A stretch of 64,000 bases of DNA from Synchiropus splendidus (taxonomy: Eukaryota > Chordata > Actinopteri > Syngnathiformes > Callionymidae). Where the stretch lies: positions 30,145,501 to 30,209,500 of the forward strand of contig NC_071335.1 in NCBI RefSeq assembly GCF_027744825.2. Direction: 5' to 3'. Of this stretch, positions 41,180 to 52,024 are shown piece by piece. How positions within the stretch are numbered: position 1 is the first letter of the stretch; each line of letters starts with the position of its first letter. Made by a program: the position numbers and the translations under genes. The notes under the pieces are model-generated. The model saw only the letters and a list, made by a program, of their open reading frames with translations. It had not been told where the DNA came from and made no database searches.

Positions 41180-41441
41180 GCCTCTGTTACCTGGCAACAA
41201 CACGGCGCATCCACCCGAGTGGAGAAGTGTAATGTAGTCTTTAATCCACAGCGCCCCGGTTAACGAATGCTGTGTTACAAAGCAAAAGGAACCACATTTC
41301 CCACAATGCTAGTGTTACGGAAGTTCACGCCCCGTGTGAATCACATGACTTCTGGTCCTCCAAGTGCTAGAACAACAGTCCCTGTTGACGGTTTCTTCCT
41401 CGCTGTTGAGGTGAAAGTGTCTCCAGCTGCGGTCCGTCAAC
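41180..41441 (+). promoter_or_regulatory. LRPAP1 promoter/5' UTR with RFX X-box-like, ZNF143-like and M-box-like motifs
   Basis: The 260 bases before the start codon hold three motif matches. At 41,186-41,198 gttacctggcaac is an imperfect palindrome of the RFX X-box type (GTTRCC-NN-GGYAAC-like). At 41,291-41,309 accacatttcccacaatgc resembles the ZNF143/Staf site common in housekeeping promoters. Around 41,340-41,350 tcacatgac is an M-box/CLEAR-like E-box (MITF/TFE type). I see no TATA box. This fits a broadly expressed housekeeping gene. Factor assignments come from motif memory only. Confidence 0.5.
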
Positions 41442-41600
41442 ATGAAACTCCAGTGTTTGCTGCTCCTTTCGTGTCTGCGGGTTTGTGTTCTGGCCGGGAA
41501 ATACTCCCGGGAGGTGAACGAACCCAAGCCCAGTAGTGATGAGAAGGCGGTGGAATTCAGGATCGCGAAGGTGAACCAGGTCTGGGAAAAAGCCAAGCGG
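41442..41600 (+). CDS. lrpap1: LRPAP1 exon 1 (signal peptide)
   Basis: Encodes 53 residues: the signal peptide followed by GKYSREVNEPKP and VNQVWEKAKR, matching the start of mature RAP. The donor is CGG|gtgcgt, phase 0. The downstream intron of 845 bp shows no recognised repeat. Confidence 0.97.
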
Positions 41601-44600
41601 GTGCGTGGATGAAAAACTGTCCGTGGAATGTGCCATGTGTGGAGTAACTCCGAGCTCTGCGTGCTCTTCTGTTAGGTGTTGTGTTGCTACTCATGCAGCA
41701 TCACCCTCTTGTGTTTTGAATACTAGTGATGCCTGGCTTCACAGTGTCGCTTAAATAAACTGTGGAGACGACAGATTAAGCTACGTTGTTTACGCTGCAC
41801 TTGGTCCAAAATAATTTTGTAATATTAGGTAAAATAGTCAGTAAAATATGAAGGCATTTGTAGCTTGTTTTTCATGTCCACTTGGAGTGAGTCTGCTATG
41901 AATTTAGACCCTATTATGACTTAAAACGAAGTTGCAAAAATATGCGTACTCTTATAGTATAACATGTTACGTATAAATAATACAGTATTACAAGTCATTT
42001 TCAGGCAATTGTGTCTGAATAAAACGTGTGTGTGCTTTGTGTCAGCAATGGCCGCCCTGTTGTTTATACTGACCCTCACATAGAAAGCTATTAAACCCTC
42101 CTGTCTTCTCTCACTTGCGACTATTGAATATGCGTGTCAGTTGGAAACATAAAATACCTATAAAACTAACCCTCCGAACGTGACAACACTAGCATACTGA
42201 ACTGAGCGGAAGTGCTTCATATCTAATGTGTTCATGTACGTGGCTCCTACATCTGTGTGCGCAGTTGTTCACGATCGCTTCAGGCTGCAAAATGACTGCT
42301 TTTATGCATCATAGTACCCGTGTTACTTGACTCATCTAACCCTGCATTTAATATTTCACAGTTTCCCAGTCTTTTTTTTTATAGTCTTTCCATACAATTG
42401 TACTTTGCTACGCGTTTAACTGCGCCTTGGTCTTTTATTCCACAGATGCAGTTAGCGCCGGTGCGGCTGGCTGAGCTGCACAGTGACCTGAAAATCCAGG
42501 AGAAGGACGAGCTGCAGTGGAAGAAAATGAAAGTGGAGGGACTGGATAATAACGGCGAGAAGGAGGCACAGCTGAGGCGCAACTTTAATGGTGAGATGGC
42601 GACCTGGGCTCCAGATAAGATTACTTTTTATTAATCTTCTCCAGAGGAAATTTGGTTGTCAGCAGCAACATCACACACACACACTGACACACACAAGGAG
42701 AGTCGGGGGCAGAGCCGTTTCAGTGGCGTTCTGCTTCTCTGTATTGCCACATGGCAGGGAAACTAACCAAGTGAATACTAACCTGAGTTAGCACAACACA
42801 CTGCCTTGAGCAGCTGCTCTGTGAAGCAACTCTTCAGTCTGTTTTGCAGCCAGTAAATCTTTGACTTCAGTTGCAGCTGAAGCAGCAGCCTCTTCCGTAA
42901 TGACTCTTGTCTCCTTCCTTCACGCTCCACTCGGTCATTGAACTTCAAACTCAGGCCAGTTTCTCCTCCCTCCTGCTCTAAAAACTCCACATGAATGAAG
43001 AGATCCAGTGAGACTGTGTGATACGCAACCTATAGTGGCACCGTGTCCTCTGGCTCTCCGTATATTTCACTTCAAAACAGTTGATTCTTTTCAGGCCGAG
43101 GAAAGGAGCAGGGGAAAGAGAGGGTGTGACCAATATGGTCTCATGATTGATTTTGGCTCAGGGAAGAAGCTGGGTAACAGCCTATTGATTTTGGCTTTCA
43201 GTGCTCTATAGTGCCCACCAGAGGGGAGACGAGGGAAGAGGCCGTGGGCTGTGGGAGAATCGGGCGCAGTTTGTTCTTGTCCTGCCAAACCAGACTGTGA
43301 TGGAGTGAAAATAAACTTGAGCTGATCCATTTAGTCGCCGGAGGTGGATTCTCTGCTGGGCCTCATGATGGGGGTCCATTTCAGACCCTCACAGAGACAC
43401 AGAGAGACACTGAAAACTAGGTAAAAACAGGGTCAAACTATGACACAAGTAAAGGAAAACATATGATAACAACATGTTAGGATTGACACCTTTTATGGTC
43501 TTCAGTGGAACTGAAGAACCCTGCAGTAGCTACGATTCCCTGCTCTGGCAGCCTGGTGTTTAACAACCGCCATATAATGTTGTCACTCTTCATGCTCACT
43601 CTTTAACTGCTAGCATGTGACACTGACGATGCTTTGGCTGGTGCTGACTCAGCAGCTGCAGTAACGTTGAATTGTGAGTTCATCTCTCAGGCGAGTAAAA
43701 CGGATCAAATGGAGAAGTGTCACATTTGCATATCTGAATAACGCAAGTCAGCAAAAAAAAAAAAAAAATGTGGCGGCAGCATCAACTGAAGTGTTGTCAA
43801 GTCACATGATCTCGTGGTTTGTCTGGGCCCTTAGAAAAGACTCCTCCACAGCGAGAGTGAAACTGACGTTCCTCTGTGCTGCAGTGATCCTTGCCAAGTA
43901 TGGGATGGACGGGAAGCGAGACACGCGGCCGCTGGAGAACAACTACCTGAAGGACCACGAGGTCAAAGAAGGAGACTCTTTTGACGACCCCAAACTGGAC
44001 AAACTCTGGAACAAGGTTTGCAGTAGTTCCGTCTCATGCAGTGTACTGTGTGAGTAGAGAGGAGTCTTTTATGAAGGAGTAAAGTCCACCCACCTGGTGT
44101 TGGGTAACTGCAGGCTGGAGGGTTAAACCGCTAAAGCTCTCACTCACCAGCGCAGCTTTGACTCTGCTGCGTTATCCATCGACCTCCATCATCCACTAGC
44201 TAGCTTCCGTCTCCTCATATGCCTTTGTTATGTTATGTAATAATTATTTAGTAATGTTATGGAAACTCAGAGCTGCCAAACTCATAGCTATATATATATA
44301 TATATAAATTATCTTTGCGGTTAGCATGCAGTCCCAGGGAATATTTTTAATCCTGTTGACCCCCCTCTTCATACCTGCCACAAGTTTTCTGACAGAAGCC
44401 TTTTGACATTCAGGCCCAGACGTCTGGCAAGTTCTCCAGCGAGGAGCTGCTGAGTTTGAAGAGAGAGTTCCAGCACCACAAGGACAAGATCCACGAGTAC
44501 AACATCCTCATGGACACAGTGAGCAGAACTGAAGGTGAGTCGTGGTGAAGTCTCGTCCGCTCTTGTCCATACTAATGTACGGAGTCCTTCAAGAAAGCTG

Positions 44601-47331
44601 CAGTGAGAAGGAGTACTTGTTGTTTTAGTTGGGAATAAATTTGCTAAGATATTGTGACATCAGTTTCAGGACACAGGCGTTCGGCTTCTTTAACATTGCG
44701 TGGTGTTTTGAGACTCAATGCCAGAGTGAGTTGGACATGACTCATTTCTCTGAAACCGTCTGTTGTATCCACTTTGCTGTTGCTGTATCCGGAGAGTGGA
44801 ATTGTGTTGGTTCAGGTCGATTCTCTGACGGTCGTTGATGACAAGTTTCCTCAGAGGACCTGTTCTCCATCCTCAGCCGTCGTACCTTGTCATACTCTCA
44901 GTCAGGCTGACAAGCCCTGGCTGTGCCGGGGAGAGACACGGCACCTGACGCGGCTGACGCTCCGCAGCTGTTGCCTGTCAGCGCCGCGCATCACAACGTT
45001 TATCCCGAACGAGCCCCGGGCGTCTTTCTGCCTGTCTGATAATGTTAAATATGAAGCCACTCAGTTGGACCTGCAGGATCTTCTTCTCTGCCTCCCAACT
45101 TCTCCCTGTTGTCTCCTGAAAGAAAAGATCCCAAGGTTGTTCTGTTTCTGCTGACTCCGCCTCCCGGTCAGCCATCTTGTTTCTCGCAACAGAAATCCAC
45201 AAGAACGTGATCTCGCCCGTGGAGGGCGACACCAAAGAGCACACGCTGCCGCAGAAGCACACCGAGCTCAAGCAGAAGATGAGGGACCTGAATCACGGCT
45301 TCGAGCGGCTACGCAAGATCAGCCACGAAGGGTTCGGCGAAGACAGCGGTGAGAGAAAAAACACCCTCCGTTTAAGTGTATTTATGACAACACGTCCTTC
45401 TGTTTGTAACTGCTGAGGACGGGCTTGTTCACTAGACAGCAGCCAAACCGGTCTAATCCAGCAGTGCTTTGTTTCAGCGGACAAGAGTGTTTTAGAAAAC
45501 CGCTGAGCCGCTGGGTTTGGGCCTCATTCACTTCAGTGTTATCTCAATAGAGAAAAGCTTTAGAGAGTCTGGACGAATCTGCTTGTAGACTCAAGGCCAA
45601 ACACTTTCGTAAGAGATGTCGGGTCGGCCTGAAAACAGCTTGTTCAATGGCGGAGCTGCAGCGTGCGAAGGATAATGTTAGTCTCCTTTTGGGAACCTTT
45701 ACGATCGCTGCTGGTCGAACAGCCCATAATAAGCCGTGTCTGTTTTGAAAAGTGCAGTCTCTCAGTGTGATAGTTGTGACTTTTAGTTCTCCTTTTTGAG
45801 GATAACAACGCTGTCTGAGCCACTTTTGGTTACATAAAACCCTCCAAAACTTCTACAGCTTTATCTTCTATTAGTCAGAGTGACACCTCAGCAGAATTCA
45901 GTGGAGGGAAGTATTTGAGTGCCATATCGAAGGATGGATGAGGAAGTGGTGTAAGGGTTGTGGGAGACAAGTGTGATGTAGGGGAGAGATTTCGGGGATT
46001 TAAAAAGGGTCTCAATGGACCGTGATGTTTGCGGATGATATAGTGATCTGCAGTGGGAGGTTGAGGGTCACGTGTGTGGGATCAATCGTCGGCCAGTTAA
46101 AGGAAGGAGGAGGGGGAAGTGCAGGCAGATCTGCTTCTTCTTGAAAGTCTGTGAGATGCTTCAGGTTTGTCCAGTGCATGGTCAACATGAGAGTTTGAGT
46201 CGTGACTGCATTTGCCGCGACTGACGGTGACGGTGTCATTGTAGACTTCCGGGAGCCTCGTGTGATCGAACTGTGGGAGGCGGCGAAGAAGTCCAACCTG
46301 AGTGAGGACGAGCTGGACTCCCTGAAGGTAGCCTTTTTGAATGAATTCAAGTCTCATTTGTTGTTGTGTTTTTGAGTCGTTTCAAGCCAAAATTTCCCGC
46401 TGTCCACCGCGACCTCTCTGGCTATAGGTTTCCATTTTTTTGTGGGGCAATATTTGACTGGTTACGTGAAAGTGAGAACCATCAGGTCTGAGTGTCAGTA
46501 GCAGACTTTTCTCTCTTTTTTTCTTGTCTGCCTTTCAAATAGAACTCATCCTTCATAATGAGTCATACCTTTTATTTACTTGGAAGTTTTGTGAGTTATT
46601 ATTATTATTATTATTTGTAAGTCTTTATAGTGTTTGATATCATTATCTTGTGTGTCAAAGCTTCGACTACTTTCCGTCTTGAACTAAAGTTTGATTCAAC
46701 GTCATGAGTTTGGCTGCCAAAAATTTGCTTGTAAAATGTTTTACGATAAGATTTTTTTCCAAGGACGGACATTGGACATTTCAATTTTGAAAGGAAAGTG
46801 AATTTAAAAACCAGCACGAGCACAATGGCGCCCTGGCGCACGTGTTTCTGGTGGATTTCGGTCCGTGACCTTTTCACTCGCGTCACCACTGGAGGTGCAG
46901 CTGTGCATGTAATTGGAGGTTAGATCCACTGACACGTTCACCGCTTCACTTCAGGAGGAGCTGCGTCACTTTGAGACCAAAGTGGAGAAGCACAGTCATT
47001 ACAAGGAGCAGCTGGAGCTGTCGCACCAGAAGCTGCAGCACGTGGAGTCACTGGGAGACAAGGACCACATCAGGAGGAACCAGGAGAAGTACAACAGCCT
47101 TGCGGAGAAGACCCGGGAGATGGGCTACAAGGTGAAGACCACCACCACCAGTCAGGAGCTCAGTGTGTATTGTGTTGCGGGAGGGTTTCCTCAGAAATCT
47201 GGCTTCTTTCTTCACAAATGCTCGCGGGGAACTGGAAGTGACACGCGACTCTTTCTGCCTTTCAGATGAAGAAACATCTGCAGGATCTGAACAACAAGAT
47301 CTCACGTGGCCTGGTCCACAACGAACTCTGA
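41442..47331 (+). CDS. lrpap1: LRPAP1, alpha-2-macroglobulin/LRP receptor-associated protein (RAP), complete 8-exon gene
   Basis: RAP is an ER-resident chaperone that binds newly made LDL-receptor-family proteins (LRP1, LRP2 and others) and blocks premature ligand binding during export. Eight exons join without frame conflict: 41442-41600, 42446-42590, 43885-44015, 44414-44534, 45193-45348, 46245-46327, 46955-47131 and 47266-47331, all with GT/AG introns, giving 345 residues (human, from memory, 357). Visible: an N-terminal hydrophobic signal peptide (MKLQCLLLLSCLRVCVLAG), the GKYSRE start of the mature protein, VRLAELHSDLKIQEKDEL in domain 1, EPRVIELW before domain 3, the lysine-rich ETKVEKHSHY helix of the receptor-binding third domain, and a C-terminal HNEL ER-retention signal. 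The start has a good Kozak context (A at -3). It converges with DOK7. I see no frameshift or missing part. Confidence 0.98.
42446..42590 (+). CDS. lrpap1: LRPAP1 exon 2 (RAP domain 1)
   Basis: Acceptor ttccacag; 48 codons plus one base, beginning MQLAPVRLAELHSDLK and ending LRRNFN. The donor is G|gtgaga. This is the first helical bundle of RAP. The following 1.3-kb intron contains a short CA-rich tract near 42,671 and a 16-base poly(A) run near 43,753. Confidence 0.97.
43885..44015 (+). CDS. lrpap1: LRPAP1 exon 3
   Basis: Acceptor ctgcag; completes a split valine codon, then reads ILAKYGMDGK and ends DDPKLDKLWNK. The donor is AAG|gtttgc, phase 0. It aligns to the end of RAP domain 1 and the linker into domain 2. 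Confidence 0.97.
44285..44306. repeat. Short (TA)n tract in LRPAP1 intron 3
   Basis: About ten TA dinucleotides. Confidence 0.9.
44414..44534 (+). CDS. lrpap1: LRPAP1 exon 4 (RAP domain 2)
   Basis: Acceptor attcag; 40 codons plus one base, beginning AQTSGKFSSEEL and ending DTVSRTE, with a consensus donor G|gtgagt. The aligned human segment reads AKTSGKFSGEEL, so the match is unambiguous. Confidence 0.97.
45193..45348 (+). CDS. lrpap1: LRPAP1 exon 5
   Basis: Acceptor gcaacag; completes a split glutamate codon, then IHKNVISP, KHTELKQKMRDLN and KISHEGFGEDS. The donor is G|gtgaga. It covers the rest of domain 2. The next intron carries a LINE reverse-transcriptase relic. Confidence 0.97.
45895..46075 (+). 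mobile_element. LINE reverse-transcriptase remnant in LRPAP1 intron 5
   Basis: At about 46,016-46,055 the + strand reads WTVMFADDIVICS, the catalytic FADD box region of LINE-type reverse transcriptases. About 100 bases upstream atgaggaagtggtgtaaggg and gggagacaagtgtgatg resemble the preceding MRKSGV...VVQDMYE segment with deletions. It is frameshifted and non-functional, in the same orientation as the host gene. Confidence 0.65.
46245..46327 (+). CDS. lrpap1: LRPAP1 exon 6
   Basis: Acceptor attgtag; completes a split aspartate codon, then FREPRVIELWEAAKKSNLSE. The donor is AAG|gtagcc, phase 0. It matches the human segment containing EEPRVIDLW at the domain 2/3 boundary. Confidence 0.97.
46955..47131 (+). 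CDS. lrpap1: LRPAP1 exon 7 (RAP domain 3, receptor-binding)
   Basis: Acceptor cttcag; 59 codons from EELRHFETKVEKHSHYKEQL to EKTREMGYK. The donor is AAG|gtgaag, chosen because reading on past it destroys the similarity while exon 8 restores it. Domain 3 of RAP carries the lysines that dock acidic LDLR class A repeats; the KVEKHSHYKEQL stretch keeps that basic helix. Confidence 0.96.
47266..47331 (+). CDS. lrpap1: LRPAP1 exon 8 (C-terminus, HNEL retention signal)
   Basis: Acceptor tttcag; reads MKKHLQDLNNKISRGLVHNEL followed by TGA. The HNEL tail is the KDEL-like ER retrieval signal that defines RAP. Confidence 0.97.
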   Translation: MKKHLQDLNNKISRGLVHNEL

Positions 47332-47524
47332 AGGAGGGATGTTGAAAGATGCACCTGATGAACTCACAACCAACCATTTTCTACATTTTTGCTCTTGATT
47401 TTTATAAGGAAAGAACAATCGATGCACTTGAAGTGATTCACAGACTGGTTGACACGTGGTCTGGTCCAGGTAGGTTTATTTGGAAAACTCACGGTTGGAA
47501 AAATGTCAGCTCTTGTACAACACA

Positions 47525-47530
47525 AATAAA
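47525..47530 (+). terminator. LRPAP1 poly(A) signal
   Basis: An AATAAA lies about 195 bases after the LRPAP1 stop codon and is followed by a GT/T-rich stretch, so cleavage near 47,545-47,560 is likely. A second AATAAA at 47,702-47,707 could give a longer 3' UTR. Confidence 0.7.
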
Positions 47531-47550
47531 AATGTTTTCTGTAGTTCATG

Positions 47551-47956
47551 TTGACGACTGTACAGGAGGAATTGAGTCGTGGAGCTGGTGACAAATGATT
47601 TGACAAACACTCTTGTTCAACAGCACAAACTTCAAAGATAAGTAAAGTGTATATAGAGTAGCAGCTACTGACAAACATCCAACTGTGCTTCTAACATTTT
47701 TAATAAAGTTGGTGACCACAAGTGCTGTAGCGTCACATCCTCTCTGTTGCTGGTGCTTTTCGATGGTCCACTCCAGTCTAAGATTTTGGCCGTAGTGAAA
47801 CTTCAATTCTCCACCATGAATCACTATGGTGCATCATGAAGCTTCATGGCTCACTTTCAGAGAGAGAGGGGAAACCTCACTCAGTGAGCTCTGAACAGCA
47901 TCGTGCTTCATGAAGCTTCAACCCTTCATTTGTGTCACTACGAATTAAAAAAAAAT
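47551..47956. other. Start of the LRPAP1-DOK7 intergenic region
   Basis: No exon seen. Short tcatgaagcttca-type palindromic segments occur at 47,835-47,920 and recall the one near 3,145; they may belong to a small foldback family. Confidence 0.4.
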
Positions 47957-48153
47957 AGATGCGGTATCATGAAACAGTACCTACCACTAGATGGCCCTCT
48001 TGGTTTGGAGATGCTGTCAGGTTTCATTGAATTAGTTGTCCAAACATTTTACAGCAGACAGCGCCACCTGGTGGCCTCTGAAATCTGGATACTGTATTCA
48101 TGAAATCTACTCTTCAATACTGTGTCATGAAACCTCTTCTACTCATCACTAAC
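47957..48153. mobile_element. Longer relative of the 9.9-kb hAT MITE
   Basis: Shares ordered blocks with the element at 9,914-10,052: tagatg-ggt-tcatgaaacagta, actagatgg-cctcttggttt, ggtggcctctgaaat-tgga and an end reading ctactcatcacta. About 197 bp, more diverged, no clear flanking duplication. It carries two CTCF-like motifs (47,984-47,996 and 48,062-48,074). Confidence 0.6.
48062..48074 (-). promoter_or_regulatory. CTCF-like motif
   Basis: On the - strand CCACCAGGTGGCG matches all 13 positions of the core CCASYAGRKGGCR as I recall it. Occupancy is unknown. It lies inside the MITE-related repeat. Confidence 0.4.
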
Positions 48154-50560
48154 TCTATCAACCATTTCAATGAAACCTCACAATATTTCTGAAGTGAGAG
48201 CGCCACCTACTGAGCTCTGAAACTGAGGACCCGTCACGTCACCACCTGTTCTGCTGGAGGAGGTTTGCTTGTAGTGGAGTTTCACTACATTAGCTACCTG
48301 TAATGTGGCTGACTGGAGGACATGACCTCTCTTTGCTTGGTACGAGACACATGCTAGAGACAACAATGCACCTGCAGAAAAGCAAATAATGACGTCTTAA
48401 AACTTTGTAGCATTGCGACGGTGACCGGTGGTCAGAGGCCTGGTGCTGCTGCTGCTGAACTTCACAGCACAGCACTGATGAATCTCAGCTGCCACTCCTG
48501 CTAAAACATGAACTCCTCAAACTGGCACTCAAGTTGAAAAAGGCCGGTAATAGAAGGAAATAGAAAGGCGAGAATATTGAGATTTCCTCCATCGCTCAGT
48601 CGCCAGCCTCTCACGGTGACATTGATTTCCGTCAGGAGTAATGTATCCATGAGGCTCCATCACGCTCTGCAGCACAGGCCCGGGACTGTGGCGCTTTCAG
48701 TCCGAGTACAGAGGGCGCTGATGGCAAATAATCAGGGTCTAATAAGAGCTGATTGTGAAGTGTCGGCGCGAGACGGAGGCCGTGATCTCATTGCGCCGCC
48801 ATCTCTGGTGATGAATGGCGCTGCCTCTCCAAACGTGGGCTGGCGGAGGTGTAAATAAAGCCCCTGTGGGGAAAGTCCGGCCGCACTTGTGGCTGAAATT
48901 ACATTTGAAACTCAATGTGATTTGTTTAAGGACGGGAGAGTTTCTAACCAATGACGTCGCGGCGATTCAATTACAAACGCAGCGACAATCAATCTCCGCT
49001 GATTTCACGCATGAAACTTCAAACTTCCAAACACGGCGCTTTTGTCCACATCGGAACGAATTAAATAACTGAAGAAATGAGTATTTTGTCGTTCAGCTGA
49101 AACCATGAGGGCTGTGCAGACATGACCCGGCTCTGGGACTTTTAATAGGTTTTTAATAGGTGTTGCTCTCATTTTCAGAAGTTCATTCAAAGCAGAAATG
49201 GGTGAGCAGACAGCGCCATCTACTTGAGCCTGCACACATGCTCTATGAATCTTCCTGAATCTTCCCTCGAGTTAAACTTTATCAGTTATTTAAAACCCTT
49301 CCAGGCCTTATAAATTTACCTGGCGGACTGGATTTGGCCCCTGGGCCTTCAGTTTGATACGTAGCCTTAACCCTGAGGAAAGCAAATTGGAATATAACAG
49401 CGCAAAAATCATCAGTTTGAGTCATGAATCTCCATTTTCCTGTGGTGGTTCTTCCTCTCCAGAGTTGTGCATACAATCATGCGCTCTGACCTTATGGCCA
49501 CATGCTTAACACTGTATTGAGCTTCTGTCATAGCTAGAGCTGCTGCTGTGTCCTCAAGCGTTGAAGTTACTCCTCCTCAAAGTGGCTCTACCGTCCACTA
49601 GAGACTCGGCACAGAGCCAGAAGTCTGAGAACGGACTGGGTTTTTGATCCTTCAGGATGAGGAGAAATGAGACGCAACCTCTACTCTGGCTCCAGAACAT
49701 CTTGGGATCCCAAAGACGGAGCTGGGTCAACACTGAAACTGCTCAAGCTAAGCTAGTCGTGCTGCTACGAGACAGGGAATATCGCCCCCCCCCCAGCGTC
49801 GCTGGTGGCAGTTGCCTGATGGAGCTTCACGAAGCCTTGTGTCCAAAGCTCAGACCCTGGTGCGCTAGTGATGAGGTCTCATTTAAAGACTAGAGACTGC
49901 CAGCTAGAGGGCGCTGTTTTGTGACGCCGCATCACTTTCGATCTGACCTTCGACAGACCGGGTCATTTCTCTAAACACCTATAGCTCTAAGTGACTATGA
50001 AATGAGCCAAAGAAACAAGACTGACTTCCAGAGCAGCTGCTGGATCAGCGCTTATATAGGAATGGCTGTAGCGACGTCGACTCTCCAGGTGAGTCAGTTT
50101 GTCGTTCGAGGTTTCCACGGCGGCGGCAGAGCAGAGGAGTGGGCCGTCGGGTCACCTGGTGGAGACGAAGTGGATGATTCCAGAGTAGGAGTCCACTGAG
50201 CCAGATTGGTGGAGAAAGTTCCTCACCTCTGTTGGCACTGTGGGGTCTGGAGAGCCATCTGTTTGCCATCGCTGTGTTGACCTTGGCGATGTTGACGTAG
50301 ACAGAGTCGCTCTCTTCATAAGGCCTGAGGTCTCTATTTCCTGTTTTGGAGTGAAGAAAATCTGAGGGGTAAAGCTTGTAGATCTAAACCATCGGGGTCA
50401 AACTTAACAACATAGTATTAGGACTACGAACATTTTTAACTATACGTGATTAAAGAAGTAATATTATGAAAGTGTGAAGGGGACGTCACGCCACGTTGCA
50501 ACTTGGGTGTCGTCACTGGGGTAACAGCAGTACAGCATCAGAGTAACTAAATGTCATGAC
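48154..50560. other. LRPAP1-DOK7 intergenic region
   Basis: Further CTCF-like partial matches lie at 48,201-48,213 (-), 49,214-49,226 (-) and 49,904-49,916 (+). A hAT-like remnant lies at about 49,310-49,365 (ggactggatttggcccctgg then ttcagtttgata). Nothing else is recognised. Confidence 0.4.
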
Positions 50561-50624
50561 TTTAATCATGTAATAATACGACTTAAATCACACGAAATGT
50601 TAAAAAAAATAAACACAAAAATTC

Positions 50625-50818
50625 TTAATACTTGTATACGTACAAACGTAAACACACAATGGCTGAAGTTTTAAAGCAAACAATATCAAAATAGAAACCA
50701 ACTCGGCCACTTTGGACCACATAAAACTCCTCTAATCCCCAGGCCTTGACTGTGACACACAGTGTTCCCCTGGATACAAGCAAGCTAGAATACGATGGAG
50801 GTGCTTCTGGCTTCGTAC
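50625..50818 (-). CDS. Candidate exon 10, terminal, with PPSY motif
   Basis: Acceptor ggtctgctgcag; continuing the phase of the previous segment it reads GTKPEAPPSYSSLLVSRGT and stays open to a TAA at 50,625. PPSY resembles a PY-type or tyrosine docking motif. An ATTAAA poly(A)-like hexamer on the - strand lies at 50,561-50,566. The 3' part of this exon has low-complexity, untypical protein sequence, so another splice may remove it. Confidence 0.42.
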
Positions 50819-50997
50819 CTGCAGCAGACCAGTGTGCGCTCAGAGAGAGAGGCAGGAAAGGGGACAGGGGCCTCCTCTGACTGGCAGCCTCTCTCAAATC
50901 TCTGCGTTCCTCTGCCAGCGAGAGCAGCGGGTCTGCGCTCAGAACATGATGAAGTTAGCTGCCGTTTTGGCTCTCGTTGGAAATGACAGACACTCAC

Positions 50998-51043
50998 CTG
51001 GTGAAGACGGCGGAGGCACGGGGGACGACGGCGGAGATCCCAC
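50998..51043 (-). CDS. Candidate exon 9, Pro/Ser-rich, possible alternative DOK7 C-terminus
   Basis: A 46-nt segment with acceptor gctcttctgcag and consensus donor CAG|gtgagt. In the phase left by the previous candidate exon it reads VGSPPSSPVPPPSSP plus one base. The Pro/Ser composition resembles the DOK7 tail. Confidence 0.48.
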
Positions 51044-51964
51044 CTGCAGAAGAGCAGCAGTGACTCACTGATTTACGAGGACGTGCGGGTCCAGCAGCTG
51101 AGAGTCAGAGCCGCCTCACCTGTCGCCTGCGAGCTCATGAATCACTGCAGGATTAAGTGCTGCACAACACAGGTGCAGCTTTTCTACACCAGATCCTGAC
51201 GTCCATCCGTCAGCATCCACACACCAGAACCAATTCCCCATCCTCGTGCTACAGGTCTCCAATACACCCATTTCATTTCAAATATATTTTTTAAATAAAA
51301 TATTTATGTTACAAGAGCAAGTGTATTTCATTTCTGATCAAATGAAGCAGCATCTTGTGCTTTATTTACCTTCTATATTAGAATTGGATTCCATAAATAT
51401 CAACTGTCAGTGTGAAAGATGAAAGTTTGAAATGAATTTTTCTTGTTGACAGAACTGTTTTTTTCTGACTTCCTATTCTCATACTGACCTTTTCTAACAT
51501 ACAATCTGTACCTACCAATGAAAACAGCAAAGCAAACCAAGCTCTGGTATCGGATCAGAGAAATATCGGTATCGGCAGATGTTACAAATTTACATGTATT
51601 GGGATCATGTATTGGAAAACATGGATCATTCAATCATTAGATCATAAAAAATTGTAATTTTTTTAATTTCCCTCACCGACCACCGCCTCCTACAACGTTG
51701 CCTCCATTTCCTGAATCTTCAATATTCCACAGTTGCCATGTTTGTTTTGGAGTTTGTTTGTCAAAAACTTTTGACCCTGAGCTGCTCCCCCTGGTGGATA
51801 TATGGGTGAACAGCAATACCAATGCAAAGAACGTAAGGAAGCATGTGATCATCTGAAACGGATGGGTGCAATTCCGTACGTAGACGGAGCATAAATGGGC
51901 CTTGAATCCTTCGATTATCATTTTTCAAAAGTGTGATCTTCGTATCCTGGTGACTGTTCCTCAC

Positions 51965-52024
51965 CTGCTGCAGGCCTCCACTCCTCAGCCTCCACTGCTC
52001 TGCCGTGATGTAGTTCTCATGTTC
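51965..52024 (-). CDS. Candidate exon 8, possible alternative DOK7 C-terminus
   Basis: A 60-nt open segment with strong splice signals on the - strand: pyrimidine-rich acceptor gtctctctgtcag and donor CAG|gtgagg. It reads EHENYITAEQWRLRSGGLQQ in phase 0, which fits the exon 7 donor after TNTLFTE. I do not recognise the peptide. It could be a DOK7 extension exon, an exon of an unrecognised gene, or chance. Confidence 0.5.
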
